This document shows positions 11,394 through 21,694 of a stretch of 64,000 nt of DNA, in pieces. The notes below the pieces were generated by a model. It was not told the DNA's origin. It made no database searches and saw only the letters and a list, made by a program, of their open reading frames with translations. The position numbers were made by a program, and so were the translations under genes. Where the stretch lies: assembly GCA_003586115.2 (NCBI GenBank), contig QVOM02000126.1, positions 5,719,349-5,783,348 of the forward strand, read 5' to 3'. Numbering within the stretch: the stretch's first letter is position 1; each line of letters starts with the position of its first letter. Origin of the DNA: Salvator merianae (Eukaryota > Chordata > Lepidosauria > Squamata > Teiidae).

Positions 11394-12270
11394 CGCACTG
11401 ATGGCAGGCTGGATCATAGTCCAGTCTAAGCTTCTGTCATCCGCACACTAATGCAGAACAGCAGAAACCCTACCCCCTCCTAGTATGCTCCGTCCACACA
11501 GGATGGAGCATAGACCGAGCTAGGGTGCCCAAAATTGGCATCCTGATCCAGTTTACTGGTAGATCGCTTGTGACAGGTTCATCTTAGATAAGGGTGATAC
11601 AAGTACATTCAGTGGGATAAGGAACATAAAGAGGTGCTAAGGAGGTGGTTGTGGTGAACAGAAGAAGAAGCTGTGTAGGAGAGAGACTTGCAGGGGGGAG
11701 TTTATAGTTGTACGTAAGTGTAAATAGGGAAGAGCCCAAGACTCTGTGGGTGAAAGGGTTAATGGAAGGTTTTCCCACCCTGTCCTTGAAAGTAAATCCT
11801 TTTCCACATTGATAATACTGGCTGCAGTGTTCCTTTCCCGACTGAGTATACCTGTATCACCCTTATCTAAGATGAACCCATCACATCACCTCTTTTTCAA
11901 GGTCTACTAAGAGGTGCTTCGCTGTACCACAGAGGCATGTGGACAGCACACCTCTGTGACCTGGTATACCACAGGGAACCCATTTCAGCGGTGCAACAAG
12001 GTGCACCAATGAAATGGTGCCCCCAGAACCTCCAAAGATAAAGAACTTTTGTTCATGGCCTTCAGAGTATTCAGAGGCCCCTGCACCAGCTCCAAAGGTG
12101 GTGTGAGCTTCAGAGCAGCTGCAGAGGCTGCCTCAGAACAGGCAGACCAAATGTGGACAGCTTTGTTCTATACCAGTAGCAATCCATCCCAGCTTGGGAT
12201 GGATTGCATATCCCAGTGTAGGGTGGTCCACCCAGTAAAGGAATAGCACAGTTAAGTGCAAATATGGCCT
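11394..12270. mobile_element. Fold-back element, family D/E, interrupted
   Basis: Begins GGGCCTTTCCGCACTGATG and ends TTAAGTGCAAATATGGCC. It is split by a 317-bp insertion at 11569-11885. Without the insertion it is about 560 bp and contains TACTGGTAGA and AGGTCTACTAAGAGGTG, shared with other family D copies. Flanks TCA and TCG. Confidence 0.55.
11569..11885. mobile_element. Inverted-repeat insertion of unknown class (317 bp)
   Basis: The arms of about 32 bp read TGTGACAGGTTCATCTTAGA...GGGTGATAC at the left, and the complement of TGTGATGGGTTCATCTTAGA...GGGTGATAC at the right. The inner core is unrelated to other repeats here. It interrupts a family D/E fold-back element. It begins TG and ends CA like an LTR, but the long terminal inverted repeats point to a DNA element. 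No clean target duplication. Confidence 0.55.
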
Positions 12271-12340
12271 CGGTCCCCAAAGCCATGAAGTTCCCAGCTA
12301 CCCCCTTCCCCTTGCCAGGTTACAATGGGCATCCTTTCCA

Positions 12341-12509
12341 CCTCCTCCCAGAATACACTGGGAATATGCAAATTATCCCAGAGCTCAGATGCTTGCTTGC
12401 CAGTTTCCTCCAAGCTATCTTCCTCCCAGCTACCTTACTGCTCACAGTGACTTCCCGCCTCCTCCCAGAATGCATTGGGAATATGCAAATTATCCCTGGA
12501 GCTCAGAAC
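12341..12509. repeat. Two direct repeats, each with an octamer motif
   Basis: Copies 12341-12392 and 12458-12509 share CCTCCTCCCAGAATRCAYTG and GGAATATGCAAATTATCCC. The period is 117 bp. Each contains the perfect octamer ATGCAAAT (12366-12373, 12483-12490). Confidence 0.7.
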
Positions 12510-12546
12510 CTAAGCTACTGGATAGCAGAAGAGTGTTCTGACATAC

Positions 12547-12736
12547 CAGGCGGCCTGTTTATAGCCAGGTTCCGGAAGTGGCTTCCTTTGATCATTTCTA
12601 CTGAGAGTCGTCCTGTCGTGGCATTGTAGGATAGCCCAACCAGCAGCTCTGGAACCCCTCCGTGAGACAAGGATTGGGTCGAGGAAGCGCTGTCCGTGTG
12701 GGACATGCTGGTCAGACTCACCTGTGAACCTCCACT
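12547..12736 (-). CDS. SYT16: SYT16 C2B domain exon, first half
   Basis: This exon has 190 nt; acceptor TGTTTCTTACCAG (phase 0) and donor CCTG|GTATGT (phase 1). A Ser/Thr-rich C2A-C2B linker comes first ([20 protein letters not shown]), then the C2B start [20 protein letters not shown] and [20 protein letters not shown]. The conserved [11 protein letters not shown] motif is a hallmark of the SYT14/SYT16 C2B. Loop 1 of C2B ([17 protein letters not shown]) lacks the aspartate pair of Ca2+-binding synaptotagmins. A tandem sequence with two octamer motifs lies 38-210 nt beyond the donor. Confidence 0.95.
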
Positions 12737-13338
12737 CTGGTAAGAAACAGAGGATGAGAAGAGAAAACAGAGAGACAGAGTTTAACTCATGGAATAAGAT
12801 GCTGCCCTGTCAAATACAGAGCCTAGGATTTAGTGAAGCAAGACAAATACTGCACATCTGCTGGAGAAGCCGTGGGAATCTTATGAGCAACAAACCCAAC
12901 AATTCCTCACAGCGCCAATCGTGCCATTTTTCTTATTACAGTTTGTATACCACAATATAGACAGCATTACATATACGTAATTTTATATACATAAAATCCC
13001 TAGGTGGAGCTCAGAAAGAAATCGCAAAAATCTTAAATAAACAACAGAAGATAGCAGGAAGCAAGGCACAATAATAATTAAGTAGAACAGAGGAGTAAAA
13101 AATCTGAAAAAGCCCATTTAAACAAGCTTGGCAGGTTAGAAACTCACACAGTTCGTGAGAGCTGGCTTCCACTAGTGTGAAAATACATATCCACCAACCC
13201 GTGAGCCCCATGAATTTGTTGCCTTTGTAAGGTTACCTGGCTCCTCTAGCATAGACAGATACAGCTGAGTTCTGGCTTCTGCAGGGGGAGGAGAAGCAGC
13301 ATTCGCAATTCCATGCCTTTTGCTTGACACCCCTCTCT

Positions 13339-13837
13339 GGGCCTGTTCGCACTTTACAAGAGGAATGTTCCTGTCCACTCGCTAGTCAGGTGCATTTGCA
13401 CCTGCAAATGGAGTCAGCAGTCTTGAAACTCACCCACGCCCACCTGGTGCTCACCTGAAGCTGAGTAAGGCTGCTGAAGTAAATTGCAGTCTGGAAGCTG
13501 AGTGGCGCCATTAGGTATAGGTCAGGGGAGCTGTGTTCGCACTACTTCCGGGTTTGAAATGGCAGTGGGGAGGGGCACCGCCTGACACTTCACAACCCCG
13601 TTTGCACTTTCAGCTTCACACCCTGGATGCTGTTTCAAAGACAACTTCAAAAACAGCTCTCTGGCATCAGAAACAGCTCCCTAACTAGTGCATTCCCATT
13701 TGCACTGCTCCCCCTGCTGGTCAGCTCGCAAACTGTTCCATTGCTGACAAGTGTGAATACTCATCAGCTTACCTGATCCTGGCCGGCCTGAATCCTGCTA
13801 ATTAGTGGATTATGCTCTTGTAAGTGTGAAAACGCCC
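13339..13837. mobile_element. Fold-back element, family C, older relative of F (499 bp)
   Basis: Begins GGGCCTGTTCGCACTTTAC and ends AAGTGTGAAAACGCCC, flanked by TCT on both sides (13336-13338, 13838-13840). The left 40 bp (GGAATGTTCCTGTCCACTCG) resembles family F, but CpGs have mostly decayed and the core differs. Confidence 0.75.
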
Positions 13838-14544
13838 TCTGTTTCATGTCTCACCTCCAGAAGAGCTTCTTCTTAGGCCATATTTGCCCTTACCTTTGCT
13901 GTTCTGATTCAGGGTGGGCCAAAATAAGCAATCTGTCCTGACACAGAACAAAAGCATCCACACTGGAACAGTCTGTTCCGTGGCAGCCCCTGCACTGGCT
14001 CTCAAGCTTACGCCAGCTTCAGAGCTGGTGCAGGGTGTCTCAAGTGCTCCAAAGGCCAGGAACAAAAGTTGTTGCACCCCCTAGTACTTCAGTAGACCTT
14101 TAAAAAGTTGTTACATCCCATAGTACCTCAGTAGACCTTAAAAAAGAGGTCTACCACTAGACTGTCCCGGAATGCCATTTTGGGCATCCTAGTCCAGTCT
14201 ACGGCCCATCCTGTGCAGACAGGGTATACTAGAAAGGAGTGGGGTCTCCCTGAAACCATACCAGTCTGTGGAAGGGAGGCCCATAGACTCCTTCCTGGTT
14301 TCCACTACTGGCTAATTCAGAAAGGATCTTAGAAACATCTACCCACAAATCATCTGGGCCCACCTCTATTGGCCTACAGGCCACCACAGAGTCATAGAAG
14401 CCATCCTTAAAGTTGGCGTATCCTTAATCCTGGATTAACTACTCAGAAGATTGTTTGGCGGTCAGTTTACCTCTGCCCACACCATGTGGAGACATGGAGG
14501 AGAGAGGAGGTGAATTAATAGACCAATTTCTTCTCATGCCACTT

Positions 14545-15295
14545 TTGTGTCACATCAAAAATGGTCAACTTATGGAGATGGAAAGCTCGTAGCTGCTGAG
14601 TTGGAGAAGATTCAGAGAGGAGTAACTAAGATGACCAAGGAGCTGAAGGAGCTTACAGTGCTTTTTAGTCTAGAAAGGAGAGAAGTGAGAGAAGACATGA
14701 TAGAGGTGGTGTTGGCTACTAGCTTGGATGGTCTTAAAAAAGATTTGAGCCAATTCACGGAAGTCAGGACTATCAGTGGCTATTACCTTGATGCCAGCAG
14801 GAGGTGGTCTACCTCCAAAGGTCAGATGCTGGAAGGCTGCAAGCAGAGCAAGCTCTGAGCTCATGGCCTGCTGGTCAGCTTCCTTGTTGCCCACTGTGAG
14901 AGCAGGCTGCTGGACTAGATGGGCCATAGGTCCAATCCAACGGGTCATTTCTTATATTCTTCTGCCTCTGAAGGGCAGCTGCTGGAAGACTGTGAGCAGA
15001 GCAAGCTGGGTGCTGATGTTCTCCTGGTGGGCTTCCCTGTGCAGCTGGTTGGCCACTGTGAGAGCAGCCTGTTGGACTAGATGGGCCATGGACCCAGTCC
15101 AGTGGGGCACTTCTTATGTTCTTCTGCCTCCAAATGCCAGCTGCTGGGAGACTGAAAGCAGAGCAAGCTGTGTGTTCATGTCCTGCTGGTGGGCTTCCCT
15201 GTGCAGCTGGTGGGCCACCACAAGAGCAGACTGCTGGACTAGATGGCCCACAGGTTCAATTCAATGGGACATTTCTTATGTTATGTTTCCTTGTC
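14545..15295 (+). mobile_element. LINE 3' end with three tandem about 160-bp units
   Basis: A polymerase-like C-terminal frame (14580-14800, GAAGTGAGAGAAGACATGAT) is followed by three head-to-tail units at about 14815-14960, 14961-15127 and 15128-15290. Each has CAGCTGCTGGAAGACTG, GCAGAGCAAGCT, GTGGGCTTCC and GACTAGATGGGCCA. Confidence 0.6.
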
Positions 15296-15408
15296 CTTGG
15301 ACAGTACAGGAATTGCACCTGAAAAGAGCTAATGATTACAATCTACAATGAGGGGCCCTATTCACCAAGTGGTACAGCAAAATACTTACAGGGACAGCAA
15401 AAGAAAAT

Positions 15409-15587
15409 GGCCCTTTCTGCACTGGGCCTTATTCAGGATTATATCTCAGAATAGGGACCTGCCGTCTGCATGCTAATGCAAACTAAGGTAGGCCCTGGGC
15501 AAGACTTTCATAGCTTATACTGGCATGTGGATGGCAGGTCCCTATTCTGGGATATAATCCACAATAAGGCCAAGTGCAGAAAGGGCC
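15409..15587. mobile_element. Fold-back MITE, family B (179 bp)
   Basis: The arms GGCCCTTTCTGCACTGGGCC and the complementary end AAGTGCAGAAAGGGCC are flanked by perfect AAT duplications (15406-15408 and 15588-15590). The inner arms TCAGAATAGGGACCTGCCGT and CAGGTCCCTATTCTGGGATA make nearly the whole element a hairpin. Confidence 0.85.
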
Positions 15588-15764
15588 AATATGTCTGCAA
15601 ATTCATCTCAGATAACTTGTCTAGCCTTTTTGAAACTCAGGGGCGCAGACGAAACACATAACATTTCCAAGTAGCCTCTACATCTGCAGAAGTGTGCACT
15701 CTGGAGACTCTACAAATGGCATTGGCAGTATTGAAGAAAAAGCGGGACCTACACTGATCATCAG

Positions 15765-15930
15765 GGGAGTTGGGATAGCACAGTGGTAGAACACCTGCCT
15801 TACAAACAGAAGAACCCTGGTTCAACCCCCAGCATCTCCTGAAAGTAGGTTCACGGTAAATCACCTCTGCATTGTTGCCAAGAAAACTGCTGTTAAGTTG
15901 AGGTGCCTTAAACAGCTCTTCACAATCATA
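15765..15930 (+). mobile_element. tRNA-derived SINE
   Basis: Box A-like TAGCACAGTGGTAGA (15776-15790) and box B GGTTCAACCCC (15819-15829) have tRNA spacing. A non-tRNA body follows (GAAAGTAGGTTCACGGTAAA). Confidence 0.7.
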
Positions 15931-16388
15931 CCAGACATTCATACCTTCCATGTCCCATTATGCAAAAGACTTTGAATAAATTGCTTAACAGCAGTTGAGG
16001 GTGTGACTCATTATCCAAGCATGCCTTTTATACACTTTTCCAAGCAAGGAATTCTTGGCATACAATAGAAACATCCAAGCGAGTACCATCTGTTTCACAG
16101 AAGACCCATTTATCTGTTACTTTATTTGGGCAAATAAATTCATAAGCAATAGAGTTGTAATATTTGCAACAATTGTTCCTAATGTCATGAAAGATTTCAC
16201 AAAAATTATTTTAGTAAACTATATAGGGGATCATTGCTACTGAAGGACCATTTCCACACTTACCTGGCCTGGACTGCACCGGCTGAAACTGTTCCTACTG
16301 GAACAGTTCCTAGTTGGAGTGATCCAGCTGTTCCGGAACAAGGTAGTCCACGTTCTATATTATGTGGAATTCTGCATTTCTGACCTGT

Positions 16389-16869
16389 GGGCCTGTTCAC
16401 ACTTGAAGCTAATAAGCATTAGGGACGCTCACTTTGCGGAGGCCGTCACAGTTGGGAGCATACTCCAGCTGCTCCCAATCATTGCTAGCTGTGGGGCACA
16501 AAATTGGCAGGCAGGCTCACGCAACTGGCTGATTGGGCCTGCACGATTGGCTGATCAGGCCCATGCAATACCCCAACTGGGGCATTGCACAGGCCCAAAC
16601 ACGCCCAATTGTGCAGGGCCGATCATGCCTGTGCACTGCATGGGCCTGCCTCTTGCAATGGCAGCAGCCGGATGCTTCCCGGATGCTGCCATGGCATGCA
16701 TGACTATCACCTCCTGGTAAGGTTGCTGAGCACTAATTAGTGCTCCACGGGTAGGAGCCATCGGGAGTGGATGTAGCCCACTCCCAGCCGCTTGGGCGTC
16801 CAGAAAGTGCAGATGCACTTTACTAGCAAGCATCCTTGATGCTTGCTAGTAGCAAGTGCAAACAGGCCT
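16389..16869. mobile_element. Fold-back DNA element, family A variant
   Basis: Begins GGGCCTGTTCACACTTG and ends GCAAGTGCAAACAGGCCT. The core differs from the main family A by a tract of alternating GATTGGGC and GCCCAATC motifs, and resembles 28319-28788. Confidence 0.7.
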
Positions 16870-16904
16870 ACAGCTTCTTAAAGTCAAAACTGGAAGTAGA
16901 CCTG

Positions 16905-17010
16905 TTGCATTTATTTATTTATTTAAAGTATTTATATACTGCTTCTCATTAAGATATAATCTTGAAGCGGTGCACAAAGGATAAAAACAACTGGAGTTCC
17001 CATCCCAACT
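16905..17010 (-). mobile_element. LINE tail fragment
   Basis: ATTTATTTATTTATTTAAAG, then TATATACTGCTTCTCATTAA; a decayed LINE 3' tail. Confidence 0.4.
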
Positions 17011-17256
17011 CTAATCTACGTTAAAATACACTCTGGAAGAGTATCTTCGGGTCTTTAATGCAGATTAGAGGTAGAACTGGAACCCTAGCATGTGGCAACT
17101 AACAGCTCTAGGATATTTTTAAGCTGCTTTGGAGATGCTTTTTTCCCTCACCATGTGAATACAACCTTGAACTCTAGAAATCTCCTTAAAACATAAGGGG
17201 GAGCAGGAAGGGAATAAGACAATAATTAAGAGATTACTCCAGTTAGAACAACTTAC

Positions 17257-17700
17257 ACACAAGTTGCTCCGCGGTTCTAGGACCAGTGTGACCTTCATTT
17301 CCCCCTCCTGGTTCAGATTGCCAAGATAAAACAACTGCTCTCCCATCATCCTCTCCTTGATCATTTTCCGCACAGAGTAGAGGCGGAACCGGAGAGCGTA
17401 GGTGCTCAGATCCTCTGGGGCCAACTTTGTGTAGGTCAGCTTGTCCTTGAACTCTGGGTTGGGACCTCTCTGGATGCTAGTCTTCGCCCTTTGCTTCTTG
17501 CTGGGCATCAGGACAGTGTGCACCTGCCAGGCACTTGCTCCACTGCGATCCTTGTCTGGGATCTCCTTCGCCTCCAGGACCATCACCAGCAGCTTGTGGC
17601 TTGAGGGTCTGTAATCAAAGATGACCTCCAGGTCGCCACATTTGGAAATTGGCTCGCGGGTGCTCGTATGAGCAGGAAGTGCACTTGCTCCTTCAGGGTC
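17257..17700 (-). CDS. SYT16: SYT16 C2A domain exon
   Basis: This exon has 444 nt (148 codons), phase 0 at both ends; acceptor TTTCTCTTCCAG, donor TGT|GTAAGT. After about 22 linker residues (DPEGASALPAHTSTREPISK) the C2A domain starts at CGDLEVIFDYRPSSHKLLVM. It continues through LEAKEIPDKDRSGASAWQVH, the basic beta-4 strand SKKQRAKTSIQRGPNPEF, FRLYSVRKMIKERMMGEQLF and ends VTLVLEPRSNLC. In Ca2+-binding C2 domains loop 3 carries two or three aspartates; here that loop reads SVRKMIKERMM with none, and loop 1 keeps only the acidic DKD. The domain is therefore predicted not to bind Ca2+, as reported for the SYT14/16 class. The basic strand could bind acidic phospholipid or partner proteins. Residues about 317-464 of the soluble form. 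Confidence 0.95.
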
Positions 17701-18058
17701 CTGGAAGAGAAATCATAAAGTGCGGGTGAGAAAGGCGTCAAGGAGAAACGAGAGAGAAAGTATAAAATGCAAAATGCGAAGATCCATGCCAAAAATTTCC
17801 ACATCTGGACATTGCAAGCCAGAACTGGAAAGAACACTGTTTAACAGAAAAGAGAAAAGACAGGCCAGCTAGGGAAAAGCTCGCAAAGGATCTTGGAGAC
17901 GGAGTCTTGCCTGTCTTGCCTGTCTGTTGAGAACGATAAGGATATAAGAGACCTGCTGGATGAGACCAGTAGCTCATCTAGTCCAACAGACTGGTCTCAC
18001 AGGTTGTGTCCACACTGGGTCAATAGCCTGGCCCAGCAGACCCCCCGGAGCACCTCAT

Positions 18059-18583
18059 TGTCATGCCCCGCCCTGCACCAGTGGAAGCTGATTCCTTGGA
18101 ATCCTCAGATGAGGACACGGCACCAGGACACAGTGACCCTGACTGCAATGGAACAAACTGTCCAGGACCTGGGTCTTCCCACAGCCCAGAGATGGAGAGA
18201 CCTCTCCCTAGCCAGCAGAGACAGGAGAAGGTTAAAAGGCTCAGGGATTTAAGACAAAAGCAAAAGATGCCTACTCACTCCCTCCCTGTCGAACTCTAAG
18301 TCTGATCCTGAGGGATAAAAAGCCAGGAAGAGCCTGCATCAGGTGTTGCTGGCAACCTGTCCTGCAAGCAACTCCCACACTCCTGGATACTTGACTTGGA
18401 CTGACTCACCCTGGCTTCTTGACTGACTCCTGCCTGAATTTGACCTTGCTTGGTTGCTCCTCTGGATCTGGTAACAAAATTGTCCTGTACAAGCTTTATT
18501 GCTAAAGACCATCTGCCATTTGTGGCCTGTTGCCTGCTGATCTATTGGGGCTGAGAATTCTCACTGTCCCATGTGACAGGACA
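18059..18583 (+). mobile_element. Solo LTR with 5-bp target duplication (525 bp)
   Basis: It starts TGTCATGCCCCGCCC and ends CATGTGACAGGACA, with terminal TG...CA and short inverted ends TGTC/GACA. A perfect CTCAT duplication flanks it (18054-18058, 18584-18588). Inside is a TATA-like GGATAAAAAG near 18312 followed by short direct repeats (TTGACTTGGACTGACT). No internal gag-pol sequence adjoins, so it is a solo LTR from recombination of a retrotransposon or old retrovirus-like element. Sense of the LTR (TATA box) is plus, opposite to SYT16. It lies 359 nt from the C2A exon. Confidence 0.85.
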
Positions 18584-19507
18584 CTCATCTGCACTGAGCG
18601 GTCTCCTGGGCCTGGCTACAGTGCAAAAATGGCACCACAGCCCACTCCATGGACTGTCTGTAAGCCATCCACACGGCATTTCAAGCTGGCATGTCAAACC
18701 AGCTGTTCACATGCAAACAGCATGTGAACAAGCTGGTCTGGCATACTGAGGCCAAGAAGCCTGGAGCCATTTCACCATGAGTTTTGGTGGCCTTGATGAC
18801 GTTCCAAGAGAACTGGAACGACGTCTTAACACCTTGGGCATTGATAGAGTGTCCATTCATTCGTTGCCAGTACTTCTGATGGTTCCCACTCCTTGGGAAC
18901 AAATCCAATAGCCAGAGTGCCAAGCCAGTCATAAACATCTACTAGACTGTGTAATGCTGATGGTAATTTATAGACCATCCATTTCGGGGAAACAAAACTA
19001 GGGTGAGGAAGAGACAGACAGACAGGTGCTCGGCTTTCCTGGGTGGACAGGTGGGTGTTTTTCTGTTCAAAGGTGCTTTTTAATCTCTGCCTACAAAGGG
19101 TTGCTATAGAGACCATCCCTTCTATTTAAACATCAGCGCGCAATGAAAAGAACAGGCTATACAGGGAGTAGATCAGGCTTGCACAACTTAAAATGTTGTT
19201 TGAGTCACTGATGATTTTTAACCTTGTTGTACATGTCAGAGATAACAGAAGAGGAAATCTAGCATTGGCAACCCTTGATCTTATGCTAGCAAGCAGCTGT
19301 CCTACAAGGCTGCAGGGCCAAGATCTCTCCTATCTCTTGGTGCGCGTGGTTATTATTCACCGGTGACAGAACCCAAGAGGTCTATGAAATGATACACGGG
19401 ATGAACAAAGTGGATAAGGGGAAAAAAAAAAAGACCTTTCCCCAAAATACTAGAAGCAATGTCACCGAGTGAAACTGAAACCTGGAAGATTTAGGACAGG
19501 TAAAAGG

Positions 19508-19688
19508 AAGTTAGAGAGTGGCTGTAGTTCAATAGTAAAGCAAAATGCCTGGAAAGCAGAGGGTTGCCGGTTCGATCCCCAGCCTCTTCCCAGAAGTAGG
19601 TAATGGTAAACAACTTCTGTATCTCCGGCAAGAAAACTTCACAGAGGTGCCCATGAAGTTTGGGAGTGGCTGTACATACTCCTAACAC
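19508..19688 (+). mobile_element. tRNA-derived SINE
   Basis: Box A-like TGGCTGTAGTTCAATAGTAA and box B GGTTCGATCCC (19569-19579), then the shared body AGAAGTAGGTAATGGTAAAC. Confidence 0.75.
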
Positions 19689-20254
19689 TAGATTGTTTAA
19701 GATGAGCTTCCCAGTAGAGGAAATTACATACTTTTTAAGCTGGGCACCCGAACTGTTGAGTTGTGCACTCTAATTAAACCCATTACTCAAAAAAACTTGT
19801 TAACAACTCCTTTGGGTGCAATTTCAAATAAATTATATCACAGAGGGAGAAGATTAGACTGGCTTTTTAAAATGCAACTGACATATGCTAAACTGACTTT
19901 TGAAATTGCAGTTGGAATTCTACATATTGATGAAATGTGTTGGATAAAATGATATCTAGGTTCAAAAGAACATTCTCATAACATCACGCCACAGTCTAAG
20001 AGCCACCACAAAGGAGGCCCTTTCCCTAAAGAAGGCAAAAGGCTGGTTGGGTAGGGGTTAGTAGTCTAATATTTGCCTATGAAAACCAGCACTGGTGACT
20101 TTAAAAAGTATTAGGAAAAGTCAGGGAGGAAATGACCTTCAGTAGCTGCTAGTCCTAACCTCCAGTACTGGAAGTGGTAGGTCTCTAAATACTAATTATT
20201 TGGGAAACACAGTGGAACACTATTGTATTTTTCAGTGCTAGCCCATTGTCAGAA

Positions 20255-20715
20255 GAGACATATAGTTTTTGTTGTTGCTGTTGAGTGCCTTCAAGCCAGG
20301 CTCAATTCCAGGAGATACACAGACAAATGTATTCCATTTGCCTGTCTCCAGTAAGATCACCTAACCCTTGCGAGGCCATACTAATAATCTTTTTGATCTC
20401 ATCCATCCACCTTGTCAATTGCCCCATCTTTCACTTCCTTCAACCTTGTTAAGCACACTAATGTTTTCCAGTACTTCAACGGTTACTGTCACATGCCCAA
20501 AATATGTTTCTACCTGCTGAGCATCCTCTCACGAGAGGAAGTGGGTTTTATTTGATCAAAGCCTGATCAACTGTTTCTTACTACAGTCTGTGGATTTCTT
20601 AATAACCATAACCAATTCTGTATTTTGAACCCATCTATCATCTTTTTCAGTGTCCAGCTTTCACAGTCTTACGTTACTACAGGATAGGCCATTACTGTAA
20701 CCATTCTGATCTCTG
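20255..20715 (-). mobile_element. Possible RTE-like LINE fragment
   Basis: The plus strand starts GTTGTTGCTGTTGAGTGCCT and includes GTCCAGCTTTCACAGTCTTA and ACTACAGGATAGGCCATTAC, wording typical of decayed RTE-type 3' ends read in reverse. No open frame remains. Confidence 0.4.
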
Positions 20716-21694
20716 TGATTTATTTATTAGAGCAATTTTATACTACCCTTTACCAAAGTCCCAGGGCAGTAAACAAGACAAAATATAAAAACAGAATAAA
20801 ATCTAAACAAAAAACTATTACATAAAATCCATCAAGGTCCTTGTCTATTCAGGATTCCAGGAACAAATCAGTCTACTGTTTCCACTTCTTCACTATCAAC
20901 TAGGAACCAAAATCTGCAAGCTGACATGCCCTCTTAATATGTAGCATCAGTCCCCAGATTTTGCCCTTCCTGGCTCCGTATTATTTGAGAGAGTACTGAC
21001 TGTACACATCTGAGGACAGTGTGATTCTCTGATGCAAATGTTTTTAATTTATTCTGTGAGATGTTTTCTTCTCTCTCTAAAGGAACCGGTAGCATGAAGA
21101 ACACAAAATCTCTGTTGACCCATCACGTCTGCAGGTTGCACGTTAAAGCACTTGGCTGACCCTCTTTTCATTTTATTTCATAATTGTTTTCCTACATATA
21201 CTTGCAGAATATGTCGTTTTTCCCAAGGCTGCACAAGCTGAGTAATTCTCTACAGAAATCGATGTTCTTTGTCTGACGCTGGAGGGAAGATGCCACAGAA
21301 GTTAGATTTAGTCAAAGATGGCCTTCAGTACAAGACGCTCCTGATATGAATTTAGATGTATGCGCTTGCAAAAGTGGATGGGGCTGGGAAGAAGTAAGGA
21401 GTAAAAAGGGACCTGGAGGAACCAATATTAATCAGACAAAGCAGACAATTATGGGAATGTATTTCTTAATTGCTTAATTGCTTATAATCCTGTTTTTTCT
21501 GCTGTCATGAAAGCAGGGAAAGTTTGAGAATCTGCTGACCTGAGCAAGGTCTGCTGAGCTTTGGAAAAGTGATACCTTCCAGTACTTTGGTCAAGAGAGA
21601 GGGAGATGACAGGATACCGCCCCTCCTAAAAAAGACCATGTGCACAGAATGCCAAGGCAAGCAATCTGATTGGAAAATCAGCACATGTCTGAAG

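Larger units (their letters stand above)
6297..12546 (-). other. SYT16 intron between the two C2B exons
   Basis: No exon is seen. In order it contains a LINE C-terminal fragment (about 6450-6680), a 320-nt purine-rich tract (7160-7480), fold-back elements at 8059-8585 and about 9675-10072, an (AATT)n stretch with a LINE tail (8825-8960), a mariner-like MITE (9128-9308), a hAT palindrome (10438-10640), a fold-back element (11394-12270) hit by a 317-bp inverted-repeat insertion, and two direct repeats with octamer motifs (12341-12509). The stretches 7500-8050 and 10650-11390 show nothing I can name. Confidence 0.7.
12737..17256 (-). other. SYT16 intron between C2A and C2B exons
   Basis: No exon is seen. 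It contains fold-back elements (13339-13837; a diverged one about 13878-14330; 15409-15587; 16389-16869), a LINE 3' end with three tandem units (14545-15295), a tRNA-derived SINE (15765-15930) and a LINE tail with ATTT repeats (16905-17010). The segments 12780-13330 and 15940-16380 are AT-rich and unassigned. Confidence 0.7.

Noticed and set aside
14547..15351. Plus-strand frames of 103 and 191 residues with repeated Trp/Cys motifs as a tandem-repeat protein gene
   Set aside because: The repeats are DNA-level tandem LINE 3' ends; the frame stays open only by chance across the units.
18063..18299. Acidic, gag-like reading frame (DSLESSDEDTAPGHSDPD) as a gene
   Set aside because: It lies wholly inside a solo LTR with defined ends; no start context or downstream exon.
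19569..19579. Functional tRNA gene from box A and box B signals (also at 15819 and 31979)
   Set aside because: No cloverleaf forms around the boxes, and each is followed by the same SINE body.
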